From Streptomyces mirabilis (GTDB lineage Bacteria > Actinomycetota > Actinomycetes > Streptomycetales > Streptomycetaceae), in the NCBI RefSeq assembly GCF_039503195.1, contig NZ_JBCJKP010000001.1:8990001-9054000 (forward strand): a stretch of 64,000 nucleotides of DNA, given 5' to 3'. Positions within the stretch are counted from its first letter, which is position 1, and each line of letters opens with the position of its first letter. Below, in pieces: positions 52,871 to 61,809 of the stretch. The notes under the pieces were generated by a model. It made no database searches and had not been told where the DNA came from. It saw only the letters and a list, made by a program, of their open reading frames with translations. A program made the translations under genes and the position numbers.

Positions 52871-53605
52871 TCAGGCGGCTCCAGAAGTGACAGGTCCAAG
52901 GCCGGAGGGCAGATGGCGCACGGCTGTCGACACGGCGTCCGCCACCGTGGTCGTATCGACAAGGACCTCACCCATGAAGCTGGCACTGAGGGTGTAGCGG
53001 CTGTCCCGATGCGCGTCCAAGCAGAGCGGAATGACCGTGAGGCGAGGGCGGGTACTGGTGGAGAATCGCAGGGTCCAGTGGCTCGTGAACGGGTAGAGCT
53101 TCCGCAGTGCCGGCTCGGCGTATGCCGCCTCCACGAGCGCGCGGTACTCGGGCCAGTCCACCTCGTCCGCCTCCGTGAGCAGGTGCTGCCACTCGGACTC
53201 GGCAAGTCGCCCCGGATCGTGGTCGGCCACCTCGAAGCGGCCAGTGAGGTGCACGAACGGCGCGGCTCCGGAGATGTCGGTCAGCGCTGCCCCGTCATGC
53301 CAGGCTTGCGCCGCCCGGGCGAGCTGGGCCAGGTCCTGCGTGGTTCCGTCGATCAGTGCCATGCCTTGGAATGACTCGCAGCCGCGGATTGACCACCGCC
53401 GTTCGGCTACCCACGCGGTGATCTCCAAGGTCGTCCGTTGCGGAACGGTGCTTGCGACGGCGGCATGGCGCAGCGGGTCGGATTCCGAGGCGGTGAGCGG
53501 GACCGAGAAGCCGTCCTTGAGCGCGGCGGCTCGGAGCGCCGCAGCGAGGCTCCCTTCCGTAGCAACGTCGGGATACAGAGCAGCGGGATCAGTTGACGTG
53601 GCCAT
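52871..53605 (-). CDS. DUF6193 family protein (cargo gene)
   Basis: A 244-residue protein matching the Streptomyces DUF6193 pattern: LYPDVATEGSLAAALRAAAL at the N-terminus, LAQLARAAQAWHDGAALTDI, FVHLTGRFEVADHDPGRLAE, LVEAAYAEPALRKLYPFTSH and WTLRFSTSTRPRLTV. The family appears near natural-product and mobile regions; its biochemical role is not known to me. It lies inside the Tn554-like element, in the same orientation as the DUF6924 gene, 34 bases upstream of it, so the two form a cargo operon. Confidence 0.7.
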   Translation of the reverse strand: MATSTDPAALYPDVATEGSLAAALRAAALKDGFSVPLTASESDPLRHAAVASTVPQRTTLEITAWVAERRWSIRGCESFQGMALIDGTTQDLAQLARAAQAWHDGAALTDISGAAPFVHLTGRFEVADHDPGRLAESEWQHLLTEADEVDWPEYRALVEAAYAEPALRKLYPFTSHWTLRFSTSTRPRLTVIPLCLDAHRDSRYTLSASFMGEVLVDTTTVADAVSTAVRHLPSGLGPVTSGAA

Positions 53606-53783
53606 GGATCTGATTCTGCCCCAGCGATCATCTCGTGGGCGTTGCGACCAGGCACACGCTCCACTCTTTGACCCGGGACACGACCCGGTGAGGCAGTCAT
53701 CACGAGTAGCCCGTCTGCAGAACGACCCATCCAGGCGTACCGCTGCGGACCTGGCCTCATTGAGATCAGGCAGCAGCCAACCC

Positions 53784-53792
53784 GTAGTCCGG
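53784..53792. repeat. Right terminal inverted repeat of the Tn554-like element
   Basis: GTAGTCCGG, four bases inside the right junction; complementary to 48609-48617. Confidence 0.65.
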
Positions 53793-53796
53793 ATAA

Positions 53797-54245
53797 TCGT
53801 CCCGCATCGTCTTGCGGGCGACGGCCGGACGGCGCAGCAGGTCGGTGGTCACCTGCTGGGCGACGGGGTCGTCCCTGGTCAGCTCCGTGACGACCCGCAC
53901 CCTCTCGGCCGAGGTGACGTGCTCGGTGACCGTCGGACGCTTCAGCAGGTCGGTGGCGACCTGCGCTGCGACCTCATCGTCCCGGGTCAGGTCAGCGACG
54001 GCCTGGACCTTCTCATCCACTGTGACCGGCCGGTCGACCCGCTGGCCGACGACCCGCTTCGCGCCGTCCGGCGTCCACTGCCGAGCCCCGGTGCGCGGGT
54101 TGAACGGCGCGTCCTCAATCGCCGCCCACCGCTCGTCCTCGTCCGCGACCGACGCCAGGATGCGGTGAACAGTGAACGACACACCCTCCTTGCGGCGCCC
54201 CTCGGCGCGCGGAACGGGCGCGACTCGGGAGCTACTTCCGCATGC
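53797..54245 (-). pseudogene. DUF6192 gene, 5' fragment (right of the mobile element)
   Basis: The middle of a DUF6192 protein: VSFTVHRILASVADEDERWA, NPRTGARQWTPDGAKRVVGQ, VTVDEKVQAVADLTRDDEVA, then RPAVARKTMRDD where the mobile element begins. The N-terminal third of the family (IGDxALEIEP region) is absent; the sequence becomes unrecognisable about 54245, shortly before the end of the neighbouring split gene. So the gene had probably lost its start by deletion as well as being split. Confidence 0.78.
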
Positions 54246-54318
54246 GCGGGGAGGACAAGGTATCGGGCCTCGTTCGAGCTCCTCCGGATCCGGATCCTCA
54301 CCCAGGATGGCGCCGAGG

Positions 54319-54459
54319 TCAGGACGACGTCTCGTCCTCGTAGGTCCACGAACGAATTGACCACGGCTCGTCTCGAGAGACCCGCTCAGCAATATGGCTA
54401 GGCGGCAGGCTGGCCAAAGCCGCGACAGATGGGTCGAGGCTGAGTACATGATCTAGATG
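54319..54459 (-). pseudogene. Small hypothetical gene, 3' fragment (left of the IS4-family element)
   Basis: Reads HLDHVLSLDPSVAALASLPP then SHIAERVSRDEPW to TGA at 54319. Joined to the fragment at 55922-56141 with one target-duplication copy removed, it gives an unbroken 351-nt gene (116 residues), which confirms the split. Confidence 0.85.
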
Positions 54460-55921
54460 CAATGCCGTTGCGTTACGGGCTTGCGGGTTGGGGTCTTGTG
54501 ATGAGGACCGCTTGAGGGCCGGTGCGGGTCGGCTGTGGCCAGGAACGGTGTTCAGTTTGCTTGAGGTGGTAGTTGGACATCTTGCGTTTCACCACGCGGG
54601 GCCGGCTGCGGAGGCGTCTGACGGGCAGGAGCCGTTCCAGGAGGTCCTGCTCGAGCATCGCCAGTGCTCTGACCAGGAGGTCAGGGGAAAATCTGCCCGG
54701 CGTGACGGTCACGCTGCGCCGGGCAGAGCGCAGGGTTTCGGTGAAGGATGACCCGGTCAGGGTCCAGGCCACGGGTGGCAGCCGTTCTCAGCATGAGTTC
54801 CCGCAGAGCGTGGTGGACCAGCAGGTGTGCCCAGATCTGCTGGTGAATACCGTCGGGTGTTTTGCTGCTGAGGACGACGCGTGCGCCACGCTGATGGGTC
54901 TTGATCTCGGCGAAGACGGACTCGATCTCCCAGCGTTCGCGGTAGAGCGCGGCCAGCTGTCGGGCAGGATACCGTCGGGCGTCCAGCAGGCTGGTGACCA
55001 GGCGATAGCCGTCGGTCTCACCCTCACCGGCCCGGTCCTTGAGCCGGTAGGCCAGGACACGGATTACAACCGGCTCCTTGCGGGCCGGGCCGCTGCTCGC
55101 TCTGATGTGTGAGAGCCATGACCCGTCGCGGAACTGTTTGGTGACGGGCAGGACGCGGTTGGCGGGCACCCGCCACAGCAGGTCGGCGCCGGTGGCTGTG
55201 AACGCCTGCCACAACGGGACGCCAAGGAACTCACGGTCGGCCAGGACCAGCTGACCTGGGCTGGTCGAACGCGGCAGGCGGCCTACCAGAGTGACTTCCC
55301 CGGTGCGGCAGCCGGCCAGTTCCGCGTCCAGCACCGCATGGCTGCCGATCTCCACCAGAGCTGCCATTCGCACTTGCGGAAACGCGCTCCTGCCCGACCC
55401 GCGGCCGCTGCCCGGACGTCCGAAGGCAGTCTCGTTGGTTTCACTGTCCGCGACGTCCCAGCAGGTGCCGTCGACGGCGAGCAGCCGCAAGCCCCGCCAG
55501 AACGCGCCGGGCGTCGCTTCGGTCGCCATGGGCTTCGCGGTCGTGGCGAACAGCACTCGCAGCGGCTCGGAGCCCAGCCGCTGCCGGGCCCTGAACAGTG
55601 AGGACTTCGCCGGAACACGCCAGTTGCCCAGCAGCCCCGAGCCCCGCAAGCCCTCGACGAGGTGGCGCATCACTTCCAGATACGGGGCAGGTGAGAACAG
55701 GGCCAACGCCAGCACGAAGTACACCACCAGCCGCGCGGGAAGCAGCCGCTGACGTCGCTCGGCACGGCCGCACGCCGCCACCACCCGGTCCACCAAGCCT
55801 GGTGGATACACCCAGGTCAACAGGCCGAGACCCGATAAGTCAGACACACTCGCAGCCATCCGAACCACCCCCGGGACGAACTGCCAAGCACAGTACGCCT
55901 ACAGCAAAGACAACGGCATTG
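54460..55921. mobile_element. IS4-family insertion sequence
   Basis: 1,462 bp with 11-bp terminal inverted repeats (CAATGCCGTTG at 54460-54470, CAACGGCATTG at 55911-55921) and a perfect 10-bp target duplication GATCTAGATG on both sides (54450-54459, 55922-55931). Contains one transposase gene reading leftward. Confidence 0.95.
54473..55868 (-). pseudogene. IS4-family transposase with a late frameshift
   Basis: DDE transposase with DNA-binding N-terminus (LLTWVYPPGLVDRVVAACGR), first Asp in LLAVDGTCWDV (~135), second in QLVLADREFLG (~215), and the IS4 signature Y-(2)-R-(3)-E-(6)-K in YRERWEIESVFAEIK (~315). The frame first stops at 54681. The family's C-terminus (SFTETLRSARRSV ... LLERLLPVRRLRSRPRVVKR) continues in another frame down to 54473, so about one base is extra near 54749 (GTCATCCTTC on the coding strand). 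All catalytic residues lie before the shift, so partial activity is conceivable. Confidence 0.85.
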
Positions 55922-56141
55922 GATCTAGATGGCAGACGATCGACGCTCCGTCCGCGTTCGGATTATGAAGCCCGTCAGCGAGAAGCCAGTCCTGTTCATC
56001 ATCATGGACCACCATCAGCGCTGGGTGGCTACCGTCGGCCACCGTCCGCTGCACGATGGCCAGCACGTCATGAGGACAGGTGCCGTCGGTGAACGGCCAC
56101 GTCACATCCGGTTGCATCGAGCCCATGGGCTGATCATTCAT
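55922..56141 (-). pseudogene. Small hypothetical gene, 5' fragment (right of the IS4-family element)
   Basis: Starts at ATG 56141 (MNDQPMGSMQPDVTWPFTDG) and runs through LAIVQRTVADGSHPALMVVH and WLLADGLHNPNADGASIVCH to the IS junction. The protein is unknown; its short acidic alpha/beta look and its neighbours suggest an immunity-type protein, without proof. From 56142 to 56393 I see no gene. Confidence 0.8.
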
Positions 56142-56393
56142 GACGCGGCGTAGAGCACAACGGCCGGGCCGTCCACGGCGATGGGATTCACGGAACTGCG
56201 GACAGAGCCCTGAAAGGTTCAGGCAAGATTTTCGTGGAGCGTGACGGAGCGTCATCAAGGGACCCCCTTCGCCGCACCGGGCACAGACCCAAGTACGTCC
56301 AGTACGAGGGCCTGTACCCGGCACGCCGAGAGCACCCACCTGACGCCGCAGGGCCCGCCCTCCGGGCGGTCGACGGGAATCTGACGACAGGAC

Positions 56394-58151
56394 CTAGAAG
56401 GGTTCGGCGGCGCGCAGGAGACCCTGCGGAAGGTATGGGGATTCGACGCGGATGTCCCAGCTGCGGCGGCGAGCGTGGCAGGCCAGGGCGAGGACGTCGA
56501 GGTTGACGGAAGCATCCGGATCGTCGGCGCGGTCGGCGACCTGGTAGTAGTTGCGGTGGGCTTCGAGCGCATCGGCCAGGGCCAGGTTGAAGCTCTCCTC
56601 GTCGCCTTCCACGAGCTGCGACAGCAGTACGGCCGGCGGCATGGCGAAGCCCCAGTCCTTGGCGCTCTCTGCCTGCTGCAAGGCCCGCTGCGCGGCCGGT
56701 TCGGGATCGGTGCCCTTCAGGTAGGCGTGGAGGGCTTCGCGGTACGCGGTGAAGGCGGAGCCGTCCGGGCGGGCGAAGGCAGGGCCGGTGAGGACCAGGG
56801 GGGCGAGGTCTTCGCGTGCGCCGGTGATGAGGGCGAAGGTCGTGGCCGTCTGCCAGTTGCCAGCTCCGGCTTCCTCGTCCCGCTGGGCCGGGTAGCGCAG
56901 TTTGCGGCCGTCGATGGTCACCTCAACCTCGGTGCCCGGCTCCGCCAGTGCGATGCGGAAAAGGGCCGCCCCCATTTGGGAGGCCAGCCGAAGGTTCGCG
57001 AGCTGGGCGTCCGTGACGCCGCCGGGGTTCCCCGCTCGCCACTTGAAGAGGCGCTCCTGGTCGCTCATGACGCTGCCGAGCTGCCAGACAGCGAGGGGTT
57101 TGCCGTCGACGGGGGTGAACGCCTCCCGAGCGTGTTCCTCATGGATGGCCTCGATCTGCGGGCCCACCGTCCAGTCGAGGGCCGGCCGCTCCACCACCAG
57201 TGGGCCTGCGGTGAGCGCGGCCACCGCGTCCGGCCGCCGGTTCCGGCCGAACCCCGCGACCCGCGGGCCTCGGCTCTCGAAGCCGGTGATCAGTGCGTGC
57301 GGGAGGTAGTCGGTGTGGATGGCAGGCGCCCAGCCCAGGGTCCGGTACGCGAGCGCGGCGAGGGCCATGGGGACGAGTGGGAGAAGGGTGCTCGGGGAGG
57401 CTGCGGGGCCGTGCAGGGTGGTGTGCCTGACCAGGAGGTCGGCCAGCGCGGCATCGAAGGCCTCCCGGTCCTCGGCGGCCAGGGCGCGCAGCGTGTGCAG
57501 CGCTACGCTGTCCGGCCGGTTTTGGAGGGGCTCGCCCGTCTCCCCGGCGCGGGTACGGATGCGGTCCAGGGCTGCGTCAATGGCGGCGAGCTTGGCCTGC
57601 GCGCTCGGCGGGTACTCCTCGTCGCCACCGGTGTCGTCCAGGACCACGGCCATCAGTCCTGTGGCGAGCTCGCCGGCGGGCGTTCCCTGCGCCTGCGCGG
57701 CGAACTTCTTCCGGGCGAAGTGGAAGGCCTCGCCGTGCCACTTGGCTTTGTCCCTGAGGACCGACAGGCAGAGCGCGTCGATCCACTCCCCGGGCGTGAC
57801 GCTCTCCTCGGGGGCATCCTCACCCGGGTCGTAGCTCATGCCGAAGTTCACGTACTCCAGGAAGACTTGGAAGCTGCAGTGTGGGTGGTACGCCGCGTAG
57901 GCGACGGCGCCGGCCGCGGCCTCGGAGGCGTCCTTGAGGGCGGCCTTGGCCTCCGAGGTGTCGAGGTCAGGAGTCTCGACGGAGAGGGCGCCCAGGTAGT
58001 CGAGGAACTCGTCGGCGATCGACTGCCACTCGTAGGTGGCCATCCGGCCGGCCCGCGACATGGACCGCACCTGACCCCCGATGCGGTTCGTGAAATCTTC
58101 GCGTGCTGTCGACACGACGGACCCGCCCACCTGGTGACGCTCTATTCGCAC
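56394..58151 (-). CDS. Imm49-family immunity protein
   Basis: A 585-residue protein of the Imm49 type: TYEWQSIADEFLDYLGALSV, AAAGAVAYAAYHPHCSFQVF, EYVNFGMSYDPGEDAPEESV, LCLSVLRDKAKWHGEAFHFA, then a second, longer half (AVWQLGSVMSDQERLFKWRA, DVLALACHARRRSWDIRVES). Imm49 proteins neutralise polymorphic-toxin domains. No toxin gene is beside it, so it is an orphan, which is common in Streptomyces. GTG 58151 is chosen because AAGGAGCAGC precedes it; the open frame upstream is basic shadow. From 58152 to 58496 no gene is seen, except a perfect TTAGGACTCCTAA palindrome at 58457. Confidence 0.75.
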   Translation of the reverse strand: MRIERHQVGGSVVSTAREDFTNRIGGQVRSMSRAGRMATYEWQSIADEFLDYLGALSVETPDLDTSEAKAALKDASEAAAGAVAYAAYHPHCSFQVFLEYVNFGMSYDPGEDAPEESVTPGEWIDALCLSVLRDKAKWHGEAFHFARKKFAAQAQGTPAGELATGLMAVVLDDTGGDEEYPPSAQAKLAAIDAALDRIRTRAGETGEPLQNRPDSVALHTLRALAAEDREAFDAALADLLVRHTTLHGPAASPSTLLPLVPMALAALAYRTLGWAPAIHTDYLPHALITGFESRGPRVAGFGRNRRPDAVAALTAGPLVVERPALDWTVGPQIEAIHEEHAREAFTPVDGKPLAVWQLGSVMSDQERLFKWRAGNPGGVTDAQLANLRLASQMGAALFRIALAEPGTEVEVTIDGRKLRYPAQRDEEAGAGNWQTATTFALITGAREDLAPLVLTGPAFARPDGSAFTAYREALHAYLKGTDPEPAAQRALQQAESAKDWGFAMPPAVLLSQLVEGDEESFNLALADALEAHRNYYQVADRADDPDASVNLDVLALACHARRRSWDIRVESPYLPQGLLRAAEPF

Positions 58152-58496
58152 CGCTGCTCCTTGATCGAATCTCTGCGGACAGCCTAGGCACGGGATCTGA
58201 CAGGCCAGCTGCTGCCGGGTACGGGGCTCCAGCCGGGCCGCGCCGAGAGATTCGTGGCGGGTGGCGGTGCGACTGCCGCGCCGCGCCGAGGGCTCGCGGG
58301 CCCTAGGGCGGATCGGGAAGAACGGAGAGGTCGGCGACCTGTCGTGGCGGCTCTGGACGCGCCGCTGGATGGTCACGTGGCTGGTTCCTTTCGGGCTGGT
58401 ACGTCTACTCCCTGCCTGTTGTCAGTGCCGCGTCCTACCGTGGATCTGACCCGCATTTAGGACTCCTAACACAATGAGCTACTGGGAATGACTGTC

Positions 58497-59382
58497 CGTC
58501 AGCTTGTGTTTTCCTCGTATCTGTATCGGCGGGGTGCGGGGGTGTGCGACGGCTTCTGGGGCGGTGAAGCGCAAGCCGTGGGAGGTCGAGGACGGGCTGT
58601 GGGAGCGGATTGAACCGCTGCTCCCGGTAGTGGAGCGGCGCTACCGCCATCCCGGACGCAAACGGCTTGACCAGCGCAGAGCCATGTGCGGGATCCTGTT
58701 CGTGCTGTACACGGGGATCCGGTGGGAGTTCCTGCCACAGGAGCTGGGCTTCGGCTCCGGGATGACCTGCTGGCGGCGGCTGCGCGACTGGAAGGAGGCC
58801 GGCGTGTGGCAGCAGTTGCACGAACTCCTGCTCGCCGAACTCCGAGCTGGCGACGCCTTGGGCCTGTCCCGCGCCTCCGTCGACGGCTCCCACCTGCGGC
58901 CCCTGAAGGGCGGAGACGCCACTGGGCCCTCGCCAGTCGACCGGGGCAAGACGGGCAGCAAGCACCACGTCATTGTCGACGCCCACGGCATACCCCTGGC
59001 CGCCACCGTGACCGGTGGCAACCGCAACGACGTCACCCAACTCCTGCCCCTGATCCACGCCGTACCGCCCGTCCGCGGCAAGCGCGGACGTCCCCGTCGG
59101 CGCCCCGACGTCCTCTACGCCGACCGCGGTTACGACCACAACATCTACCGCCGCCAGGTCCGTGACTGGGCATCCGCCCGCTCATTGCCCGGCGCGGCAC
59201 CGAGCACGGAAGCGGCCTGGGCAAGAACCGTTGGGTCGTCGAAGCGGCCTTCGCGCTTCTGCGCTGGTTCCGCCGGCTGCGTATCCGCTGGGAGATCCGC
59301 TCCGACATCCACCAGGCCTTCCTCACCCTCGGCTGCGCAATCATCTGCTGGCGGCGCCTCAGAAAACAGTGCTGATCTGAGC
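58497..59382. mobile_element. IS5-family insertion sequence (approximate ends)
   Basis: The ends carry imperfect inverted repeats (GTCAGCTTGTGTTTTCC near 58498 and GAAAACAGTGCTGATC near 59363). I could not define the target duplication, so the borders are approximate. Confidence 0.65.
58564..59376 (+). pseudogene. IS5-family transposase with a one-base frameshift
   Basis: An IS5-family DDE transposase: N-terminal VEDGLWERIEPLLPVVERRY, CGILFVLYTGIRWEFLPQEL, first Asp in RASVDGSHLRPL, second in DVLYADRGYDH. After QVRDW the frame is lost; the expected GIRPLIARRGTEHGSGLGKN and KNRWVVEAAFALLRWFRRLR with the catalytic Glu continue in the next frame to TGA 59374-59376. One G is missing in TGGGCATC (~59169-59172). 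The IS5 group sometimes uses programmed frameshifting, but a G-run slip or consensus error is simpler. GTG 58564 is the most likely start. Confidence 0.85.
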
Positions 59383-59384
59383 CC

Positions 59385-60362
59385 TCAGCCCGAACCGCCG
59401 ACCAGTGCCTCGCCGAGCGGGGTGCGCCGGTAGAGCACCGACCGTCCGGACCGGGCGCGGACGAGCAGTCCCGCGCCTCGCAGGATGGCGAGGTGGTCTC
59501 CTACCGCGCCGGGTGCCATGGCGAGGCTTCGGGCGAGGTGGCTGGTACTGGCCGGGGCGTCCAGCGCCACCAGCAGCCGGGCTCGGGCCCGGCCGACCAG
59601 AGCGGTCAGGGCGTCCGGTCGGGGGACGGTCTCCTGTTCGCCCCACAGGGCGGCGGTGCCGCGGGCACGATAGACCAAGGTCCTGGGCCAGGGGTCTTCC
59701 ACCTGGGCGGCGATATGCCCGACGAAGACCGAAGGAATCAGCAGGAGCCCGTCACCGGCGAGGCGGACTGTTCCGCCTCGGAAGAAGCCGATCTCGATAC
59801 CGCCGGCGCGCCAGGCGACGCCCGGGTGCAGGCTCTCGATGGTCGCGGCCCATCCGTGTTCGCCGATCACACCCACCCGGTGCACGACATCGCGCTCACA
59901 GATCGCGCGCAGTTGCGGCCAGTCCGCGGCGAGCAGCTCGTGCCAGGCCTGGTCCATCGTCTCGGCGATCCTGGAGACGGCGTCCGCCGAGTCCAGCACT
60001 GCGCGGACGCGGGGATCACGGGCGGACGGGCCGGTCGCGGTGGTGGCGAATTCGTGGCGGGCCGCTTCCAGCGGTGTGGCCCGGATCATGGCCAGGTCGT
60101 CTGCCCAGGTCTGGCTGAGGCCGCGCGGGGGCGGGGCGACGAAGTTCGGTCCGGATTGCGGGGCCTGCAGCGCGAGGGCGGCGTTCAGTTCGCTCTCGCG
60201 GCGAAGCCGTTCAAAGGCCGGCAGGAGCCGGGCGGCCCAGGCTCGCGGCAGCCGCTGGCCTTGGCCGGCGAGCGAACGTAGCAGGAAGCACAGGTCCAGT
60301 GCGGGCGACAGTGCGAAGCGGCTGCGCAGCAGGTCCTCGACGGAGACTTCGAAGCGCAGCAC
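59385..60362 (-). CDS. DUF5937 / ArsR-like winged-helix regulator
   Basis: A 325-residue regulator: the N-terminal DUF5937 domain (VSVEDLLRSRFALSPALDLC, RRESELNAALALQAPQSGPN, GEHGWAATIESLHPGVAWRA) and a C-terminal winged HTH (LLVALDAPASTSHLARSLAM, APGAVGDHLAILRGAGLLVR, SVLYRRTPLGEAL). Proteins of this layout are typically divergent from an MFS efflux gene and control it; a truncated MFS start is indeed divergent here at 60452. Its own stop codon lies at the IS5 edge, so the element inserted just behind it. Confidence 0.85.
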   Translation of the reverse strand: MLRFEVSVEDLLRSRFALSPALDLCFLLRSLAGQGQRLPRAWAARLLPAFERLRRESELNAALALQAPQSGPNFVAPPPRGLSQTWADDLAMIRATPLEAARHEFATTATGPSARDPRVRAVLDSADAVSRIAETMDQAWHELLAADWPQLRAICERDVVHRVGVIGEHGWAATIESLHPGVAWRAGGIEIGFFRGGTVRLAGDGLLLIPSVFVGHIAAQVEDPWPRTLVYRARGTAALWGEQETVPRPDALTALVGRARARLLVALDAPASTSHLARSLAMAPGAVGDHLAILRGAGLLVRARSGRSVLYRRTPLGEALVGGSG

Positions 60363-60451
60363 CGCGCCATGCTACCGCCGGACGTCTGTTCCGATTCGTC
60401 CAGCGACGAATCATTGGTGAGCGGCGTGGGCGCACGGCGAGGCTGCGCGTC

Positions 60452-60607
60452 ATGACTCCAACCGCCGAGCCCGCGCAGGGCAACCACCGTGCCACCTACC
60501 GGGAGGTGCTGGCCGAGCCGCGATTCCGGCTGCTCTTCTCGACCCGCACCGTCGCGATCACTGCGGACGCGCTGCGGATCGGCGGCGGCCGTGGCGCTGG
60601 CTACTGA
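60452..60607 (+). pseudogene. MFS transporter 5' fragment
   Basis: A 51-residue start of a major facilitator (YREVLAEPRFRLLFSTRTVA, ITADALRI), the usual TM1 start of DUF5937-linked exporters. It stops at TGA 60605 after a frame slip (GIGGGRGAGY in place of AAAVALAT), and the rest of the transporter is absent. It marks a deletion between the regulator and the next remnant. Confidence 0.75.
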
Positions 60608-60627
60608 TTCCTGGCGACCGGTGCTGG

Positions 60628-60900
60628 CTACGAACCGCCCTCTGGGGACTTCGTGGAGTCGTTTTCCGGCAGTCCCTGAGTGGCTTTAGCGCGGCGGCCG
60701 GCGTTGGCGGCGGCGATGGCGCGCTCGGTGTCGAAGGCGACGATGGGGTCGTTGCTGCTGCTCCAGGGGGTGGCGCCGCACCAGGGGCCGATGCGTCGGA
60801 ACTGATCGAGAGCCTGGTCGAACATTCCCGAGTGGCTGAGCCGGTGGGCGAGAAGGTGGCGCAGCGAAGGCAGGTACGGGTTGTCCTCGGGGACCTGGAC
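60628..60900 (-). pseudogene. C-terminal remnant of an unknown protein
   Basis: A readable stretch, PEDNPYLPSLRHLLAHRLSH, GMFDQALDQFRRIGPWCGAT, DPIVAFDTERAIAAANAG, has the look of a TPR-like C-terminus from a larger Streptomyces protein. The upstream part is low-complexity shadow and no start is convincing, so it is probably a fragment left by the same deletion. Confidence 0.5.
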
Positions 60901-61015
60901 CGATGAAGATACGGCCAACAACCTTGAGTGCATTCGGATTTGGGTGCAGTTCCTTTGAAGGGAAGGGTTGAGTAGGTCGCTGTGCGTGGGGCGGGCCAGG
61001 GTCACCAGCCCTTGA

Positions 61016-61693
61016 TCATCGAGCTGCCCTCTCGCGTTGCTCAAGCCACTCGAGGTACCAGCTGCGGAAGGTGTGACGGTTTCCGTTTGCGTCGACGTAC
61101 GGCTCGAAGGGCGGGTTGACCGCGCAGTTCCGGTCGCGGAGTTCCCCGCGGTGCGGGCCGACAACGATGAGCCAGCCGGTCATCCCGCATCCGTTGTCGC
61201 TGATGGGGATCGCACCCCGCCCGCGTTCCAGGAACCAGACATCGTCGCCGGCGTCGCCGAAGAGCTTGCGGTAGTCGTCCAGGTAGTCGTCGTCTTCGTC
61301 ACGTGTGGTGGGTTCGTACCGGGCGGCGCGAAGGGTCGCCATCTGCTGGGCGGCCCAGTCTTCCGTCTCGACGAACGGCCCACTCGGATCCAGCAGCCAG
61401 GGATGGTCCTCGTCGTTCTCCCAGACCCATCCCCACTGCCCGTCGATTCGGCGCAATGACGTGAGCTCGAACGCCGGTCCGGGGCCGCCGGCACCGACAT
61501 CCGCCAGAAACGTGCGGTACTCGTCGGGGAGCGCGACACCGAACTGTGCTTCGACCTCAGCGATCTCGGCGGGAGTCAGGACAGGTTCGAACGTCGGGTA
61601 TCGAGACGGACCACGGCCACGGGCTCGACGCTCGGTCTCCTCCACTGCGATGACGCGTTCTCGAACTCCCGGCCAGTGCGCGTGCGTGTTCAC
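61016..61693 (-). CDS. SMI1/KNR4 (SUKH)-family protein
   Basis: A 225-residue SUKH protein: FEPVLTPAEIAEVEAQFGVA, LPDEYRTFLADVGAGGPGPA, FELTSLRRIDGQWGWVWEND at the N-terminus, then WFLERGRGAIPISDNGCGMT and GWLIVVGPHRGELRDRNCAV, FEPYVDANGNRHTFRSWYLE. SUKH proteins are mostly immunity proteins in toxin systems; no toxin is adjacent. GTG 61693 is preferred over ATG 61723 because AGGAGAGCC lies just before it. It is the second immunity-like orphan in this IS-rich zone. Confidence 0.85.
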   Translation of the reverse strand: MNTHAHWPGVRERVIAVEETERRARGRGPSRYPTFEPVLTPAEIAEVEAQFGVALPDEYRTFLADVGAGGPGPAFELTSLRRIDGQWGWVWENDEDHPWLLDPSGPFVETEDWAAQQMATLRAARYEPTTRDEDDDYLDDYRKLFGDAGDDVWFLERGRGAIPISDNGCGMTGWLIVVGPHRGELRDRNCAVNPPFEPYVDANGNRHTFRSWYLEWLEQRERAAR

Positions 61694-61809
61694 GGCTCTC
61701 CTATCGACGGCGAGCACGGACATTAGTCCCTGCCGCCGACAACCGACCTCCGTCTGGGCTGTGTTCGCGGCCGCTCGTCTCTACCGTGGTGGTGGAGGAG
61801 GGGTGGCAG

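Larger units (their letters stand above)
48601..53796. mobile_element. Tn554-like element with two tyrosine recombinases and two cargo genes
   Basis: About 5.2 kb inserted in a DUF6192 gene. The ends carry inverted 9-bp copies, CCGGACTAC at 48609-48617 and GTAGTCCGG at 53784-53792, close to the points where the host reading frame breaks (48600 and 53797). Contents: two consecutive tyrosine recombinase genes reading rightward with a 4-base overlap, then DUF6924 and DUF6193 genes reading leftward. The layout resembles Tn554 (TnpA-TnpB); a TnpC-like third gene is not seen, so the precise family is open. No long target duplication is visible, as expected for tyrosine recombinases. Confidence 0.8.

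Noticed and set aside
53407..53760. Minus-strand ORF of 117 codons next to the DUF6193 gene
   Set aside because: Overlaps DUF6193 out of frame and has no ribosome-binding site or family pattern.
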